From positions 1-64,000 of the forward strand of contig DASYQM010000450.1 of NCBI GenBank assembly GCA_036005525.1: a stretch of DNA of 64,000 nt, in the 5' to 3' direction. How positions within the stretch are numbered: position 1 is the first letter of the stretch; each line of letters begins with the position of its first letter. The DNA is from UBA9676 sp036005525 (GTDB lineage: Bacteria > Actinomycetota > Actinomycetes > Streptosporangiales > Streptosporangiaceae). The position numbers were made by a program, and so were the translations under genes. The notes under the pieces are model-generated. The model was not told the DNA's origin. It searched no databases and saw only the letters and a list, made by a program, of their open reading frames with translations. Below are positions 24,631 to 33,195 of this stretch, piece after piece.

Positions 24631-25374
24631 TCAGGACGCGAAGTCGGGCGTGGCGGACCTGGCAGACTCGCTGCGGCCCTTGGGCTCCTCCCACTCCTCC
24701 TGCCTTCCCAGCGCGGTGAGGTCGAGGAAGTAGTAGGAGCCGCCGGTGGACTCGAGGCCTCGTGCGTACTGGGAGTATGTGTGGAACACGCGCCCGTCGG
24801 CCTGCAGGAAGCAGCTCCGGCCCGGCATCTCGAAGGGCTGGTCTGAGGCGAAGAACTCCGACCCCCTGGCCTCGAACTCCGCCTTCGTGCGGAAGTTGTA
24901 CTCGCCGGGGACGACCGACTCGTCGATCGTGACCCCGAAGTCGTAGTTGAAGTCCGTCCCGAAACAGGAGTACCAGGGGATGTCCCAGCCCTTCTTGGCC
25001 TTCCAGCGGTCAAGCTTCGCCAGCGGCGCCCGCGACACCATGGCGTAGCTGGTGTCGCGGGTGTGCAGGTGCTCGAAGAAGCCGGCCGATAGCTCGTCGG
25101 TGCCGGCGGTGCAGCTCGGGCAGCCGTCCTCCCACTCGGGGTCGAACATGAAGTGGTAGATGATCAGCTGGGGACGGCCCTCGAACATGTCGATGAGGCG
25201 GACGGCGCCGTCCGGGCCGTCGAAGACGTAGTCCTTTTCGATCTCGACCATGGGCAGGTTGCGGCGCTCCGCACTGAGCTCATCCCGCTGCCTGGTCAGC
25301 TCCTTCTCCTTGATGAGCAGCTCCTTGCGGGCGGCCAGCCACTCCTGCCGGGTAGCGATTCGGGGAAGGCTCAT
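24631..25374 (-). CDS. DUF899 thioredoxin-like protein
   Basis: 247-aa DUF899 family protein: N-terminal helix EWLAARKELLIKEKELTRQRDELS and the thioredoxin-fold core MFEGRPQLIIYHFMFDPEWEDGCPSCTAGTDEL, whose CPSC resembles a CxxC active site. A C-terminal FHTYSQYARGLE segment is typical. Probably a cytosolic thiol-redox protein. ATG 25374 is favoured by AAGGAGA 7 nt upstream. Confidence 0.88.
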   Translation of the reverse strand: MSLPRIATRQEWLAARKELLIKEKELTRQRDELSAERRNLPMVEIEKDYVFDGPDGAVRLIDMFEGRPQLIIYHFMFDPEWEDGCPSCTAGTDELSAGFFEHLHTRDTSYAMVSRAPLAKLDRWKAKKGWDIPWYSCFGTDFNYDFGVTIDESVVPGEYNFRTKAEFEARGSEFFASDQPFEMPGRSCFLQADGRVFHTYSQYARGLESTGGSYYFLDLTALGRQEEWEEPKGRSESARSATPDFAS

Positions 25375-25477
25375 CACGGTCTCCTTCGTGCTCACGGCAT
25401 GGTCCCGGGGGTCTGCCCGGGATCGTTCTGACGAAACGGCGGGCGCAAAGTCATCGGAGGGCGGACCCGCGCGGGCG

Positions 25478-26419
25478 TCAGCTTTGCAGCGCGCGGGCGC
25501 GGTGCTGCTGCGGGCTGATGCCGCGGATGCGCTTGAACGCGGTGCTCAGCGCGAAGGGGCTGCCGTAGCCGACCTGGGACGCGACGGCGCCGATGGTGGC
25601 GCCGGGCTCGCGCAGCAGGTCGGCGGCCAGGGCTATGCGCCAGCCGGTGAGGAAGGCCATGGGCGGCTCGCCGACGAGCTCGTTGAAGCGGCGGGCCAGG
25701 CTGGCCCGCGACACGCGGGCCGCGGTGGCCAGCTCGGCCACCGTCCATGGGTGCGCGGGGTTGTGGTAAAGCAGGCGCAGGGCCCGGCCGACGACCGGAT
25801 CGCCGTACGCGCGGTACCACCTCGGGGCCGCGGCGTCGGGGCGCGCGAACCAGGCCCGCAGCACCGCGATGAGGAGCAGGTCGAGCAGCCGGTCGAGCAC
25901 CGCCTCCTGGCCCGGCTCGTCCTTGACGATCTCGTCTGCGAGCAGCGGGATCAGCGGGCAGTCCCAGTCACCCTCGCGCAGGACGAGCGGTGACGGCAGC
26001 GCCCGCAGTAGGCGCTGGCTGACCTCGCCGTCCAGCTGGTAGGTGCCCGTCAGCAGGACCGTCGCGCCGTCCGGGGTGTTGCCCCAGGTGCGCACCCCGA
26101 GGTCCGTCATCTGCTTGAGCTCCTGCCCCTCGGGCGTGGTACAGCGCTGCCCGGGGTGGATGACCGCCTGCGGGGCAGTGGTGGGGTCGTCGGCGACGGT
26201 GTAGGGGTCCGGGCCGCGGATGACGGCGACGTCCCCGTGGTCGAAGCGCACGGCCGTCCCGCGCTCGGGCACGATCCACGCCTCGCCGCGGACGACCGCC
26301 ACCAGGGTCAGCGGCGCCTCGTCCTGGATGCGCAGCGACCACGGCGGATCCATGCTCGAGCGCAGCAGGAACGCCCCACGCGCCCTGGGTCCGTCGAGGA
26401 GCCCGGCAACCGCGTCCAC
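25478..26419 (-). CDS. AraC-family regulator with N-terminal cupin
   Basis: 313-aa regulator: Cupin_6-type sensor (about 5-190) and AraC double HTH at the C-terminus (VAELATAARVSRASLARRFNEL and IGAVASQVGYGSPFALSTAFKRIRGISP). GTG 26419 is leaderless behind TAGAAT. It is divergent from an NmrA-like reductase and DUF1772 gene, a recurrent actinobacterial arrangement, and probably controls them. Confidence 0.93.
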   Translation of the reverse strand: MDAVAGLLDGPRARGAFLLRSSMDPPWSLRIQDEAPLTLVAVVRGEAWIVPERGTAVRFDHGDVAVIRGPDPYTVADDPTTAPQAVIHPGQRCTTPEGQELKQMTDLGVRTWGNTPDGATVLLTGTYQLDGEVSQRLLRALPSPLVLREGDWDCPLIPLLADEIVKDEPGQEAVLDRLLDLLLIAVLRAWFARPDAAAPRWYRAYGDPVVGRALRLLYHNPAHPWTVAELATAARVSRASLARRFNELVGEPPMAFLTGWRIALAADLLREPGATIGAVASQVGYGSPFALSTAFKRIRGISPQQHRARALQS

Positions 26420-26425
26420 GACAGA

Positions 26426-26431
26426 ATTCTA
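26426..26431 (-). promoter_or_regulatory. -10 element (TAGAAT) of the AraC gene
   Basis: On the minus strand TAGAAT is followed by 6 nt and GTG 26419. Best -10 match in the window. Confidence 0.6.
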
Positions 26432-26501
26432 GACGCTTGCGCATGTTTCTGCGCAATCCAGCCATGGACGCTCTCAGATAGGGCGACCTTTACTGGGTGG
26501 C

Positions 26502-27347
26502 ATGAACGAAGACATGAGCACGCAAGGAACGACGCTGGTGCTGGGCGGCACCGGCAAGACCGGCCGGCGGGTGGCCGCACGGCTGCGAGCGCGCGGCGTC
26601 CCGACCCGGGTGGCCACGCGCTCGGGCGATCGGCCGTTCGACTGGGAGGAGCGCCTGACCTGGGCGCCGGCGCTGCAGGGTGCGTCGGCGGTGTATGTGT
26701 CGTTCTTCCCTGATCTGGCCGTCCCGGGCGCGGCTGGCACGGTCGGCGCGTTCGCCGAGCTGGCCGTGGCGCACGGTGCCCGCAGGCTGGTGCTGCTATC
26801 CGGCCGCGGGGAGGAAGAGGCCCAGCGCGCCGAGCGGGCCGTGCGGGAGGCGGGTGCCGAGTGGACGGTCGTGCGGTGCAGCTGGTTCAGCCAGAACTTC
26901 AGCGAGGGCTTCCTGCTGGAGCAGGTGCTCGCGGGGGAGGTCACGCTGCCCGTGGACGGCGTGCGGGAGCCGTTTGTCGACGCCGAGGACATCGCCGACG
27001 TCGCCGTCGCGGCCCTGACGCAAGCCGGGCACGCGGGGCGCGTCTATGAGCTGACGGGCCCGCGGCTGCTGCGCTTCGGCGAAGCGGCCGATGAGATCGC
27101 GCGCGCGGCGGGCCGCCCGGTCCGGTTCGTGCCGGTCACGATCGGGCAGTTCGCGGCGGCCATGCGCGAGCAGTCGCTGCCCGGCGACGTCGTGTCGCTG
27201 ATGACCTACCTCTTCACGGAGGTGCTCGACGGCCGCAACGCGCGGCTCGCCGATGGCGTGCAGCGTGCCCTCGGCCGTGAGCCGCGCGACTTCGGCGATT
27301 ACGCGCGCCGGACCGCCGCCACGGGGATCTGGGACGGTGCCCGGTGA
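26502..27347 (+). CDS. NmrA-like NAD(P)-binding oxidoreductase
   Basis: 281-aa atypical SDR/NmrA family protein: nucleotide loop VLGGTGKTGRRVA, a conserved PFVDAEDIADVAVAAL segment, no canonical YxxxK. Members act as quinone/aldehyde reductases or redox sensors. ATG 26502 or 26514 are both possible. Overlaps the DUF1772 gene by 4 nt and is divergent from the AraC regulator. Confidence 0.88.
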   Translation: MNEDMSTQGTTLVLGGTGKTGRRVAARLRARGVPTRVATRSGDRPFDWEERLTWAPALQGASAVYVSFFPDLAVPGAAGTVGAFAELAVAHGARRLVLLSGRGEEEAQRAERAVREAGAEWTVVRCSWFSQNFSEGFLLEQVLAGEVTLPVDGVREPFVDAEDIADVAVAALTQAGHAGRVYELTGPRLLRFGEAADEIARAAGRPVRFVPVTIGQFAAAMREQSLPGDVVSLMTYLFTEVLDGRNARLADGVQRALGREPRDFGDYARRTAATGIWDGAR

Positions 27348-27826
27348 CCCGCCCGCTGGAGTGGGCGGTGCTCGCGGCGGCCCTGGGCTGCGGCCTGCTG
27401 GCCGGGGTCTTCTTCGCCTTCTCGGCGTTCGTGATGCCCGCCCTGCGCCGCCTTCCGGCGGCGCAGGGCATCGCCGCCATGCAGTCGATCAACAAGCTGG
27501 CGGTCACCCCGGCGTTCATGACGGCGCTGTTCGGGACCGCGCTGGCCTGCGTGGGACTGGCAGTCTGGGCCGTGCTGGCCTGGGGCCAGAGCCCCGCACT
27601 CTGGGTGCTCGCCGGCAGCGCCCTCTACCTGGCGGGCGCGATCGTAGTGACGATCGCTGCCAACGTCCCGCTCAACGACGCGCTGGGGGCACTCCACCCG
27701 GACGGCGCCGGCGCCGCCGGGCGCTGGGCCGGTTACCTCAGCCGTTGGACGGCGTGGAACCACCTGCGGGCCGCCGCGTCGTTCGCCGCGGCCGGCCTGC
27801 TCACCGTCGCGCTCCAGCTGGGCTGA
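27344..27826 (+). CDS. DUF1772 (anthrone-oxygenase-like) membrane protein
   Basis: 160-aa protein with four predicted membrane helices, FFAFSAFVMPALRRL near the start and NVPLNDALGALHPD in a loop: DUF1772 family, related to fungal anthrone oxygenases. GTG start overlaps the NmrA-like stop (GTGA). The pair plausibly handles a hydrophobic quinone-like compound under AraC control. Confidence 0.88.
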   Translation: MTRPLEWAVLAAALGCGLLAGVFFAFSAFVMPALRRLPAAQGIAAMQSINKLAVTPAFMTALFGTALACVGLAVWAVLAWGQSPALWVLAGSALYLAGAIVVTIAANVPLNDALGALHPDGAGAAGRWAGYLSRWTAWNHLRAAASFAAAGLLTVALQLG

Positions 27827-27874
27827 GCGGGCGAATCCCGGGTTTCCGGCTCACGGGCGGCGGCTGGCGGCCCG

Positions 27875-28882
27875 GTGCGGTGCAAGACCGGCTACTCCTT
27901 CGGCACGCTGTGCCACTTCGACACCGCTCTGTCCAGCAGGTACGGCCCGTGGTCCAGCCTCAGCCAGTACGTCGAGCAGGCGCAGGCCCAGGACTACGAG
28001 AACACCCGGGCCCAGTTCGAGGCGTTCATCGACCACGCGAACAACACTCCGCTGCCATCCACCGGCACCATCTACTGGCAGATGAACAAGGGCTGGCCGA
28101 GCCTGCTGTGGAACCTCTACAACAGCGACGGTGATCAGGCCGGCAGCTACTTCGGCGCACAGGAGGCGAACCGGTCCGTGCTCGCGCTGTACGCGCTGGA
28201 CAACGGCACCGTTACGCTGGACAACCTGACCAACACCCCGCAGTCCGGGCTGTCGGTCGAGGCGAAGGTCTACAGCCTGACGGGTGCCGTGCTGGACGAC
28301 CAGACCGCCGGCAACATCACGCTGGCCAGCCAGCAGGTGCTGACCAGGGTGCTGACCCCGAAGGTGCCGGCCGGCAACCCGGTCCAGGTCTACTTCGTCG
28401 AGCTGGTGCTCCGGCAGAACGGGTCGCTCGCCGACCGGAACGTCTACTGGCTGTCCACCCAGCCGGACGTGGTCAACTGGACCAAGTCGCTGGGCCAGCC
28501 GGTGGGCGTGATCTCCACCTACGCCAACCTGCAGGCGCTGCAGACGCTGCCGCAGTCGGCCATCACGGCCAGCGCCGCGACGACCACGCAGGCCGGGCCG
28601 GACGGCGCGGACCGGGCCACCACCGTCACCGTCACCAACACCTCCCCGTCCACCGTCGCCTTCCTGCTCCGGGCGGACGTGCGGCGCGGCACCGCCGGCG
28701 GCCAGGAGCTGCCCGGCGACAACGAGCTGCAGTCCTCGATATGGCAGGGCAACGACATCACGCTGTTCCCGGGCGAGTCGCAGAAGCTGACCGTCACCTG
28801 GAACTCAGCCGACCTGCAGGGCGCCACTCCGGTGGTCAGCGTGTCCGGCTGGAACGTCCCCACGATCGACATCTCGGCCTGA
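27875..28882 (+). pseudogene. Truncated GH2 exo-beta-D-glucosaminidase (C-terminal third only)
   Basis: The reading frame begins abruptly with KTGYSFGTLCHFDTAL and matches the C-terminal part of glycoside hydrolase family 2 exo-glucosaminidases (CsxA type): YVEQAQAQDYENTRAQFEAF, IYWQMNKGWPSLLWNLYN and GSYFGAQEANRS, then two beta-sandwich domains. The signal peptide, sugar-binding domain and catalytic acid/base and nucleophile (about 650 residues) are missing. Upstream, the same frame runs directly into the DUF1772 stop, with no start or ribosome site. Most likely a deletion left this 3' remnant. Confidence 0.85.
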
Positions 28883-28901
28883 ACCCAACGGGAGACGCCC
28901 G

Positions 28902-29948
28902 ATGACAATCCGCCATCGCCTGGCCGGCGGCCTGACCGTCCTGGCTGCCCTGCTGCTGCCGATCGCCGGAACCGCCGGCCGCGCGGCTGCTGCGACCTAC
29001 ACGCCGCTGCCCGCGCACGTCTATGCGCCGTACTACGAGACCTATCTCGCCCCCAACACTCCGAGCATCGCCGCGACCTCCCAGCAGTCGGGGGCGAAAT
29101 ACTTCACGCTGGCGTTCCTCCAGACGCCCAAGAAGGGCTCATGCGCTCTGGACTGGAACGGCAGCCCGGCCCAGCCGCTGAACTACTACACGGCGGACAT
29201 CGCCGCGCTGCGCGCCGCGGGCGGTGACGTGATCCCCTCATTCGGCGGATTCAGCGCCGACCAGGGGGGCACCGAGATCGCCGACTCGTGCAGCAGCGTC
29301 AGCCAGATCGCCACCGACTATGAGTCGGTGATCACCACTCTGGGTGTCACCAGGCTGGACATGGACGTCGAGGCCAAGTCGCTGAACAACACCACGGGCG
29401 TTGACCGGCGGAACAATGCGATCGCCATGACCGAGGCGTGGGCGGCCAGCCAGGGCATCCCGCTGCAGATCCAGTACACCCTCCCGGTGGAGCAGTACGG
29501 GCTCGACCCGAACGGCGAGGCCGTCTTGCAGAACGCCGTCGCCAACGGGGCCACCGTGAGCTCGGTCAACATCATGGTGTTCGACTACTACATCGCCGGC
29601 GAGGGCGTGGTGAACATGGGCCAGGCGGCGGTCAACGCGGCCACCAACACCCACACCCAGCTGGCCGGCATCTACCCGGGCCTCACCTCGGCGCAGATCT
29701 GGAATAAGGAAGCGATGACTCTGCTCCCGGGCATCGACGACTACCCGAAGAAGACCGAGGTGACCTCACTCGCCGACGCGCAGACGATGTTGAGCTTCGC
29801 CCAGGCCAACAACATGAATCTCCTGTCGATCTGGGCGATCCAGCGCGACAACGGCGGGTGCCCGGGCACCCGCGACAGCAACACCTGCTCGGGCATCACG
29901 CAAGGCACCTGGGACTTCAGCCACCTGCTCACGCCGTTCACCGGCTGA
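28902..29948 (+). CDS. Secreted GH18 chitinase-like glycoside hydrolase
   Basis: 348-aa secreted protein. Signal peptide 1-31 (basic start, long hydrophobic core, AAAA-T cleavage area). The GH18 barrel has the catalytic D153-M-D155-V-E157 (DxDxE) strand, an IPSFGGFSAD substrate strand and NIMVFDYYI near the sixth strand. No chitin-binding domain. The ribosome site GGGAG precedes ATG. Encoded 20 nt after the GH2 remnant, so the locus once combined endo- and exo-acting chitin/chitosan hydrolases. Confidence 0.9.
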   Translation: MTIRHRLAGGLTVLAALLLPIAGTAGRAAAATYTPLPAHVYAPYYETYLAPNTPSIAATSQQSGAKYFTLAFLQTPKKGSCALDWNGSPAQPLNYYTADIAALRAAGGDVIPSFGGFSADQGGTEIADSCSSVSQIATDYESVITTLGVTRLDMDVEAKSLNNTTGVDRRNNAIAMTEAWAASQGIPLQIQYTLPVEQYGLDPNGEAVLQNAVANGATVSSVNIMVFDYYIAGEGVVNMGQAAVNAATNTHTQLAGIYPGLTSAQIWNKEAMTLLPGIDDYPKKTEVTSLADAQTMLSFAQANNMNLLSIWAIQRDNGGCPGTRDSNTCSGITQGTWDFSHLLTPFTG

Positions 29949-29955
29949 CCAGCGG

Positions 29956-30378
29956 TCACCAGATCCGGGCGCGGGTCGGGGACACCAGGAGCCGGTGCGG
30001 GTAGTCCCCGGCGAAACTCTCCGGTGTCCAGCCGTAGGAGTCGATGAACCCGCGGTACTTGTCCAGGTAGGCGGCCACGGCATCGGCGCCGGGGCCAGCG
30101 GGGTCGAGCCTGGCGGTGCCCTCGAAGATGACGTTCGCGCCGCCCCTCCCATTGCCCTCCAGATGCAGGGAGACGTGCGGGTTCGACGCGATGTTGCGGA
30201 TCTTCGGCCCGTTCGCAGCGCCGTAGATCAGGAACTCACCGGCCTCCCACAAGAACCAGACCGGGGTCGACTGTGGCTGGCCCGACCGGGTCACGGTGGT
30301 CAGCCAGATGATCGGTTCGGCCCGCAGCCGGCCTGCGGCCGCGGCGTGGGCGGGGTTCTCGGCGTTCAGGATCGTCAT
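29956..30378 (-). CDS. PPOX-class F420-dependent enzyme (TIGR03667-like)
   Basis: 140-aa split-barrel flavin/F420-binding protein, similar to Rv3369-type F420-dependent enzymes: IIWLTTVTRSGQPQSTPVWFLWEAG, KIRNIASNPHVSLHLEG, and the C-terminal YPHRLLVSPTRARIW. ATG 30378 has GGAG 6 nt upstream. Likely cytosolic reductase of unknown substrate. Confidence 0.9.
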   Translation of the reverse strand: MTILNAENPAHAAAAGRLRAEPIIWLTTVTRSGQPQSTPVWFLWEAGEFLIYGAANGPKIRNIASNPHVSLHLEGNGRGGANVIFEGTARLDPAGPGADAVAAYLDKYRGFIDSYGWTPESFAGDYPHRLLVSPTRARIW

Positions 30379-30412
30379 CTCGGCTCCAATGGGCTGCCGG
30401 GTGGCTATGGGT

Positions 30413-30418
30413 GAAAAT
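30413..30418 (+). promoter_or_regulatory. -10 element (GAAAAT), leaderless gene 30425
   Basis: GAAAAT, 6 nt, ATG 30425; four of six positions match TATAAT. Confidence 0.45.
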
Positions 30419-30424
30419 GCTGTA

Positions 30425-30775
30425 ATGGCTTCATACTCCGTGAACCCGCAGGCCGTGGCCTGGGCGCGACAACTCATCGACCGCCGCCAGTACGTGCTCC
30501 GCAGCGACTGGGGCAAAGTTCAGCCCGGCGCCAGCGAACGGAACGCCTTCCTGAAGTCGCACACGTGGGAGGACTACGCCCAATGGCATCTCGGGCTCAC
30601 CGACGGTGCCCGCGACCAGACCAAGGCCAGGTACGCGTTTGTCTACGGGGACTTCCGTCGCGTCCACCGCATGGGCATCATCGCGTGCTACTACCGGGCC
30701 GCCGAGTGGCGGCACAAGGAAATCGAGCTCGCCGCCCACGAGCTCCTGCAGTACCTGGACAGCAAGCAATCGTGA
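30425..30775 (+). CDS. Conserved actinobacterial hypothetical protein
   Basis: 116-aa protein of a small family I recognise from actinobacteria without a known function. Conserved-looking blocks are ARQLIDRRQYVLRSDWG, YAQWHLGLTDGARDQTKARY and YGDFRRVHRMGIIACYYRAAEW. No signal peptide or membrane helix. Apparently leaderless. The following monooxygenase gene starts 24 nt downstream with its own ribosome site. Confidence 0.85.
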   Translation: MASYSVNPQAVAWARQLIDRRQYVLRSDWGKVQPGASERNAFLKSHTWEDYAQWHLGLTDGARDQTKARYAFVYGDFRRVHRMGIIACYYRAAEWRHKEIELAAHELLQYLDSKQS

Positions 30776-30799
30776 CGGAAAACGTGACCGGAGGAGACC

Positions 30800-31138
30800 G
30801 TGATTGCCCGGATCTGGACCGGCGCCACCCGCGCCGCCGACGCCGACGCCTACGAGGAGTACATGCGCGAGGTCGCGCTGCCCGGCTACGCGAACGTCGC
30901 CGGTAACCGCGCGGTCCTGATGCTCCGCCGGGCCCGCGACGATGACCGGACCGAGTTCACCATGATCACTGCCTGGGATGGGCTCGAGAACGTCGTCGCG
31001 TTCGCCGGGCCAGACCCGGAGCGGGCCGTGTTCTACCCCCGCGACGAGCAGTTCCTCGTCGAGCGGGACCTCACCGTGCGGCATTACGACGTCTACGGCG
31101 ATCTTGGCCTGGCCGGTGACCGTCCGCAGCGTGGCTGA
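30800..31138 (+). CDS. Antibiotic biosynthesis monooxygenase (ABM) domain protein
   Basis: 112-aa ferredoxin-like dimeric ABM-fold protein: MIARIWTGATRAADADAYEEYM, central MLRRARDDDRTEFTMITAWDG and closing VRHYDVYGD. GTG 30800 has GGAGGAGA 6 nt upstream. Probably a cofactor-free oxygenase or stress-response protein; substrate unknown. Confidence 0.82.
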   Translation: MIARIWTGATRAADADAYEEYMREVALPGYANVAGNRAVLMLRRARDDDRTEFTMITAWDGLENVVAFAGPDPERAVFYPRDEQFLVERDLTVRHYDVYGDLGLAGDRPQRG

Positions 31139-31170
31139 CGTGTGACCACCAGCCGCTGCGAGCAGCAGGC

Positions 31171-31929
31171 TCAGTCCATGGGCCCGCCGGCGACGTAAAG
31201 AATCTGCCCGGACACGAAGCCGGAGTCGGGCCTGGCGAAGAATGCCGCGGCGTTTGCGATGTCCTCCGGCTGGCCGACCCGGCCGACTGGGATGGACTGG
31301 GCCGCGATGCGCTGATGCTCCTCGAAGTCCCGGCCGAGCCTGCGGGCGGTGGCGGCGGTCATCGCGCTGACGATGAAACCGGGCGCGATCGCGTTGACGG
31401 TGATGCCCTGGGAGCCAAGCTCCAGGGCGAGCGCCTTGGTGAAGCCGATCACCCCGGCCTTCGCGCTGGCGTAGTTGACGCGGCCGGCGTGGCCGAGGGC
31501 CGAAATGCTCGACACGTTGATGATGCGCCCCCAGTGAGCTTCCACCATGTAAGGCACGGTGGCCCGGGTGATGAAGAAAGCCCCGCGCAGGTGCACCCCC
31601 TGCACTGCGTCCCACTGCTCGGTGGTCATCTCCAGCAGATCGGCGTCACGGGCGAAGCCGGCGTTGTTGACCAGCACCATCGGCGGCCCCAGCTCGGCAG
31701 CGACCCGCTCGACGGCGCTGGTCACCGCGGCCTCGTCGGCGACGTCGGCGGCGACCGCCGTCGCCGACCCGCCCTGGTCTGTGATGGCCTCGACGGTGGT
31801 GGCGCAGTCGGCCTCACTCAGGTCGATCACCCCGATCGTGTGACCGTCCCGCGCCAGTCGTTTCGCTACCGCGGCGCCGATTCCGCGGGCCGCACCCGTG
31901 ACTATCGCGCACCTTTGCTGATCATTCAC
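31171..31929 (-). CDS. SDR oxidoreductase, FabG/acetoacetyl-CoA reductase type
   Basis: 252-aa SDR: TGAARGIGAAVA, NNAG, catalytic S in NVSSISALGHAG, YASAK (YxxxK), and NAIAPGFI. The sequence resembles FabG/PhaB-like 3-ketoacyl reductases. GTG 31929 is leaderless behind TAGAGT. Proximity to a PHA synthase two genes upstream makes a PhaB-like role attractive, but this is inference. Confidence 0.9.
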   Translation of the reverse strand: MNDQQRCAIVTGAARGIGAAVAKRLARDGHTIGVIDLSEADCATTVEAITDQGGSATAVAADVADEAAVTSAVERVAAELGPPMVLVNNAGFARDADLLEMTTEQWDAVQGVHLRGAFFITRATVPYMVEAHWGRIINVSSISALGHAGRVNYASAKAGVIGFTKALALELGSQGITVNAIAPGFIVSAMTAATARRLGRDFEEHQRIAAQSIPVGRVGQPEDIANAAAFFARPDSGFVSGQILYVAGGPMD

Positions 31930-31936
31930 GGGCGTG

Positions 31937-31942
31937 ACTCTA
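31937..31942 (-). promoter_or_regulatory. -10 element (TAGAGT) of the SDR gene
   Basis: Minus strand: TAGAGT, 7 nt, GTG 31929. Confidence 0.5.
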
Positions 31943-31969
31943 CTCGGCCGGATGCGCCTGGGTCTCGGC

Positions 31970-33169
31970 TCAGCCGCGGACGAGGAGTTCGGGGCCGTGC
32001 TTGCGCAACTCGGTGGCGGAGGTGACGCCCAGCAGCTGCAGGGTTCGCCGGAACTGCTCCGCGAGCAGGTCCAGGGCCTTGTCCACCCCGGGCTCACCGG
32101 CGACCATCAGGCCGTACAGGTAGGCGCGGCCGATCGCGGCGGCGTCGGCGCCGAGCGCGATGGCGGTCGCGATGTCGGCGCCGTGCCGGACCCCGGAGTC
32201 GACCAGCACCGCGAGGTCCCCGCCGACCGCGTCCCGCACCGTGGGCAGCAGATCGATGGGCGCGATGGCGCGGTCGAGCTGGCGTCCGCCATGGTTGGAC
32301 AGCTGCAGGCCGTCGGCGCCGGCCTCGACGGCCCGGCGGGCGTCGGCGGCGCCGAGCGGCCCCTTGATGACCAGCTTGCCGGTCCAGTGCTCCCGCAGGT
32401 CGGCGATGTCGTCCCAGGTGATGCCCGAGTGGAAGAAGCGGGCCGAGCCCGCGATCGTCATGGACCGGCCGACGGCGAGATTTGAGAATTTCATGGCCGG
32501 GCTGCGCAGCATCCGCAGCCAGTAGGCGGGATGCGCTCCTATGTCGGCGACGGTGCGCATGGTCAGCCGGGGCGGGACGGTCAGGCCGTTGCGCACGTCC
32601 CGGACGCGCCTGCCCCCGACGACCGTGTCCACGGTGACCACCAGGACCCGGTACCCGCAGGCGGCGGCGCGGTCGACCAGCTCCCGGGTCAGCCCCCTGT
32701 CGGTCAGGATGTACAGCTGGAACCACAGGTCACCGTGCACAGCGGCGGCCAGCTCGGCGATCGACGTGGTTGCCATCGTGGACAGCGTGTAGGGCAGGCC
32801 GCGCCGCGCGGCCGCCCTGGCGGCCGCGGTCTCCCCGGCCGGATGCAACATGCGTGTGAACCCGGTAGGCGCGAGGACCAGCGGCAGCGGGACCGCATGT
32901 CCCAGCACCTGCCCGGTGGTGTCCACCGCCGAGATATCGGTCAGCGCCCGCGGCACGAAGCGCCAGCGCCGGAACGCCGCGACGTTGCCGGCGAGGCTCA
33001 GCTCCTCGTCGGCGGCGCCGTCAACGTAGTCGAACACCGGCCGCGGGATCACCCGCCGCGCGCTGCGGCGCAGGTCAGGGATGTCGTGGCAGCGGGCAAG
33101 CCGGCGACGTGCCGCACGCAGCTCGGGCGGGCTCACCCGTATGAGCTCGCGGATCTCTGAGATGTTCAC
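31970..33169 (-). CDS. FMN-dependent alpha-hydroxy-acid dehydrogenase/oxidase (LldD-like)
   Basis: 399-aa (S)-2-hydroxyacid oxidising enzyme with FMN TIM barrel. Key residues are visible: Y48 in FDYVDGAADEE, K269 in LVIKG, catalytic H293 and R296 in SNHGGRQLD. Probably oxidises lactate or a related hydroxyacid. GTG 33169 is taken from homology; a GAGGAG site is rather far (about 17 nt), so the start is uncertain. It follows phaC by 26 nt. Confidence 0.9.
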   Translation of the reverse strand: MNISEIRELIRVSPPELRAARRRLARCHDIPDLRRSARRVIPRPVFDYVDGAADEELSLAGNVAAFRRWRFVPRALTDISAVDTTGQVLGHAVPLPLVLAPTGFTRMLHPAGETAAARAAARRGLPYTLSTMATTSIAELAAAVHGDLWFQLYILTDRGLTRELVDRAAACGYRVLVVTVDTVVGGRRVRDVRNGLTVPPRLTMRTVADIGAHPAYWLRMLRSPAMKFSNLAVGRSMTIAGSARFFHSGITWDDIADLREHWTGKLVIKGPLGAADARRAVEAGADGLQLSNHGGRQLDRAIAPIDLLPTVRDAVGGDLAVLVDSGVRHGADIATAIALGADAAAIGRAYLYGLMVAGEPGVDKALDLLAEQFRRTLQLLGVTSATELRKHGPELLVRG

Positions 33170-33195
33170 TGCCTGCCACTGTCTCCTCGGCCGGG

